From Lachnospiraceae bacterium UBA7480 (GTDB taxonomy: Bacteria; Bacillota; Clostridia; Lachnospirales; Lachnospiraceae), in assembly GCA_002479655.1 (NCBI GenBank), contig DLOQ01000057.1, positions 10,314 through 26,663 of the forward strand: 16,350 nt of DNA, written 5' to 3'. Positions 15,495-16,350 of the stretch are shown in pieces. The first letter of the stretch is position 1, and each line of letters opens with the position of its first letter. Both the position numbers and the translations under genes were made by a program. A model generated the notes under the pieces. That model did no database searches and was not told the origin of the DNA. It worked only from the letters and a program-made list of their open reading frames with translations.

Positions 15495-15547
15495 GAAGGC
15501 GGCGTGGGGATATGGGACAGAATAAGGGGTATGGGGAAAAGTAAAGT

Positions 15548-16350
15548 ATGCTGAGATTAAGGCCTTACAAAAAACAGGATGCGGAAACGATCGTAAGCTG
15601 GATCGGGGATGAAAGAATGCTTCGCTTTTGGAGCGGGGATCGGTATGATCAATTTCCTATTTCTGCAAAAGACATGAATCATTTTTATATGGAATGTGAG
15701 AAACAGGGTGATTTTTATGAGATGACGGCGTTGGATGAGACGGGTGTCGTCGGTCATTTTGTTCTGCGGTCAGTCGAAGAAGATCCATTTCTGTGTTTTG
15801 TTATTGTTGATCCCAAAAAGCGTGGCATTGGCTATGGAAAAGAAATGTTGAACCTTGCGCTTCGTTATGCATTTGAGATCTTGCGGGTTGTAAAAGTTTC
15901 GCTTAACGTATTTGAAAATAATGAATCGGCTTATAATTGTTATAAGGCTTTAGGATTTCAGGAGGCAGAGGAAAAATCAGAGACATGCCGGTTCATGGGA
16001 GAAAGCTGGAATCGTCTGCGGATGGAGATCTCCAGACTTCCGAAAGCCCAGGCGAATTGGGATACGAGCCACCTTCTCAAACGGGATCTGATCACCGGAA
16101 TGTACAATCAGCAGGGTTTTATGGAGCAGCTGGAACAATGGAAAGAGCAGTACATAGATTCCAAAGAAAAGATCATGCTGGTCTGTGTCGATATTGACAG
16201 ACTGGGAAATATCAATGATATCTACGGTCATTCCGAAGGAGACGTTGCGATCCAGACATTGGCGAAGATCATAGATGATTGTCTTTCTGAACATGAGATC
16301 TGTGCGCATCTGGGAAGCGACGAGTTTGTTGTTGCCATGCATGTGGCAGG
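15548..16350 (+). CDS. GNAT acetyltransferase-GGDEF fusion protein (3' end outside window)
   Basis: The open frame runs from ATG 15548 to the window edge (267 residues). An in-frame stop lies just upstream (15542-15544), so the N-terminus is complete. Residues 1 to about 160 form a GNAT N-acetyltransferase domain, with the acetyl-CoA loop DPKKRGIGYGKEML (88-101) and VFENNESAYNCYKALGF (121-137). From about 178 a GGDEF (diguanylate cyclase) domain begins: RDLITGMYNQQGF (179-191), VDIDRLGNINDIYGHSEGD (214-232) and active-site LGSDEF (255-260). GGDEF domains make c-di-GMP from two GTP. Here the second Gly of the motif is Ser, so activity is uncertain. The metal-binding D215 and the GHxxGD stretch are kept. 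The ribosome-binding site is weak (GGGG 11 nt upstream). The GNAT domain may be catalytic or may serve as a ligand sensor. Downstream domains (for example EAL) cannot be seen. Confidence 0.85.
   Translation, partial: MLRLRPYKKQDAETIVSWIGDERMLRFWSGDRYDQFPISAKDMNHFYMECEKQGDFYEMTALDETGVVGHFVLRSVEEDPFLCFVIVDPKKRGIGYGKEMLNLALRYAFEILRVVKVSLNVFENNESAYNCYKALGFQEAEEKSETCRFMGESWNRLRMEISRLPKAQANWDTSHLLKRDLITGMYNQQGFMEQLEQWKEQYIDSKEKIMLVCVDIDRLGNINDIYGHSEGDVAIQTLAKIIDDCLSEHEICAHLGSDEFVVAMHVA

Overview
This window is a chromosomal replication-origin region from a low-to-medium GC Gram-positive bacterium. The class Clostridia fits best. The evidence is the gene order gyrA-gyrB-remB-recF-yaaA-dnaN-dnaA on the minus strand, divergent from rpmH-rnpA-yidD-yidC-jag-parA-parB-serS on the plus strand. 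The YidC, SerRS and DUF3881 types also resemble those of gut Oscillospiraceae/Lachnospiraceae. No rRNA, tRNA, insertion sequence, CRISPR array or phage gene was seen.

Left arm (1-7732, minus strand): dnaA is followed by a 475-bp AT-rich gap that I read as the origin. Next comes a tightly packed dnaN-yaaA-recF-remB unit whose genes overlap or abut. A short gap leads to gyrB, a YcxB-like membrane protein and gyrA, which is cut by the window edge. All three gyrase-cluster genes appear to start at TTG.

Origin (5920-6394): there is no good canonical DnaA box. Instead there are three near-tandem TGTTGAAAA nonamers next to the dnaA end and many further TTGAAA cores. Beside dnaN lies a run of six triplets matching the DnaA-trio unwinding element. 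DnaA domain IV also departs from the usual signature.

Centre (7733-8164): a divergent promoter region has a good sigma-A promoter for dnaA and a strong one for rpmH. The rpmH leader carries a perfect hairpin.

Right arm (8165-14510, plus strand): rpmH, a terminator, then rnpA-yidD-yidC-jag (RNase P protein, membrane-insertion factors and an RNA-binding protein), ended by a strong hairpin. A second promoter drives parA-parB for chromosome segregation, followed by serS. YidC carries a large predicted extracellular insert containing a textbook EF-hand loop.

Right end (14511-16350): a DUF3881-family gene and a partial gene that fuses an N-terminal GNAT acetyltransferase domain to a GGDEF domain with a GSDEF active-site variant. 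The fusion is the least ordinary gene here. I found no wholly unknown system. The divergent origin sequence code, the EF-hand YidC and the GNAT-GGDEF fusion are the best leads.
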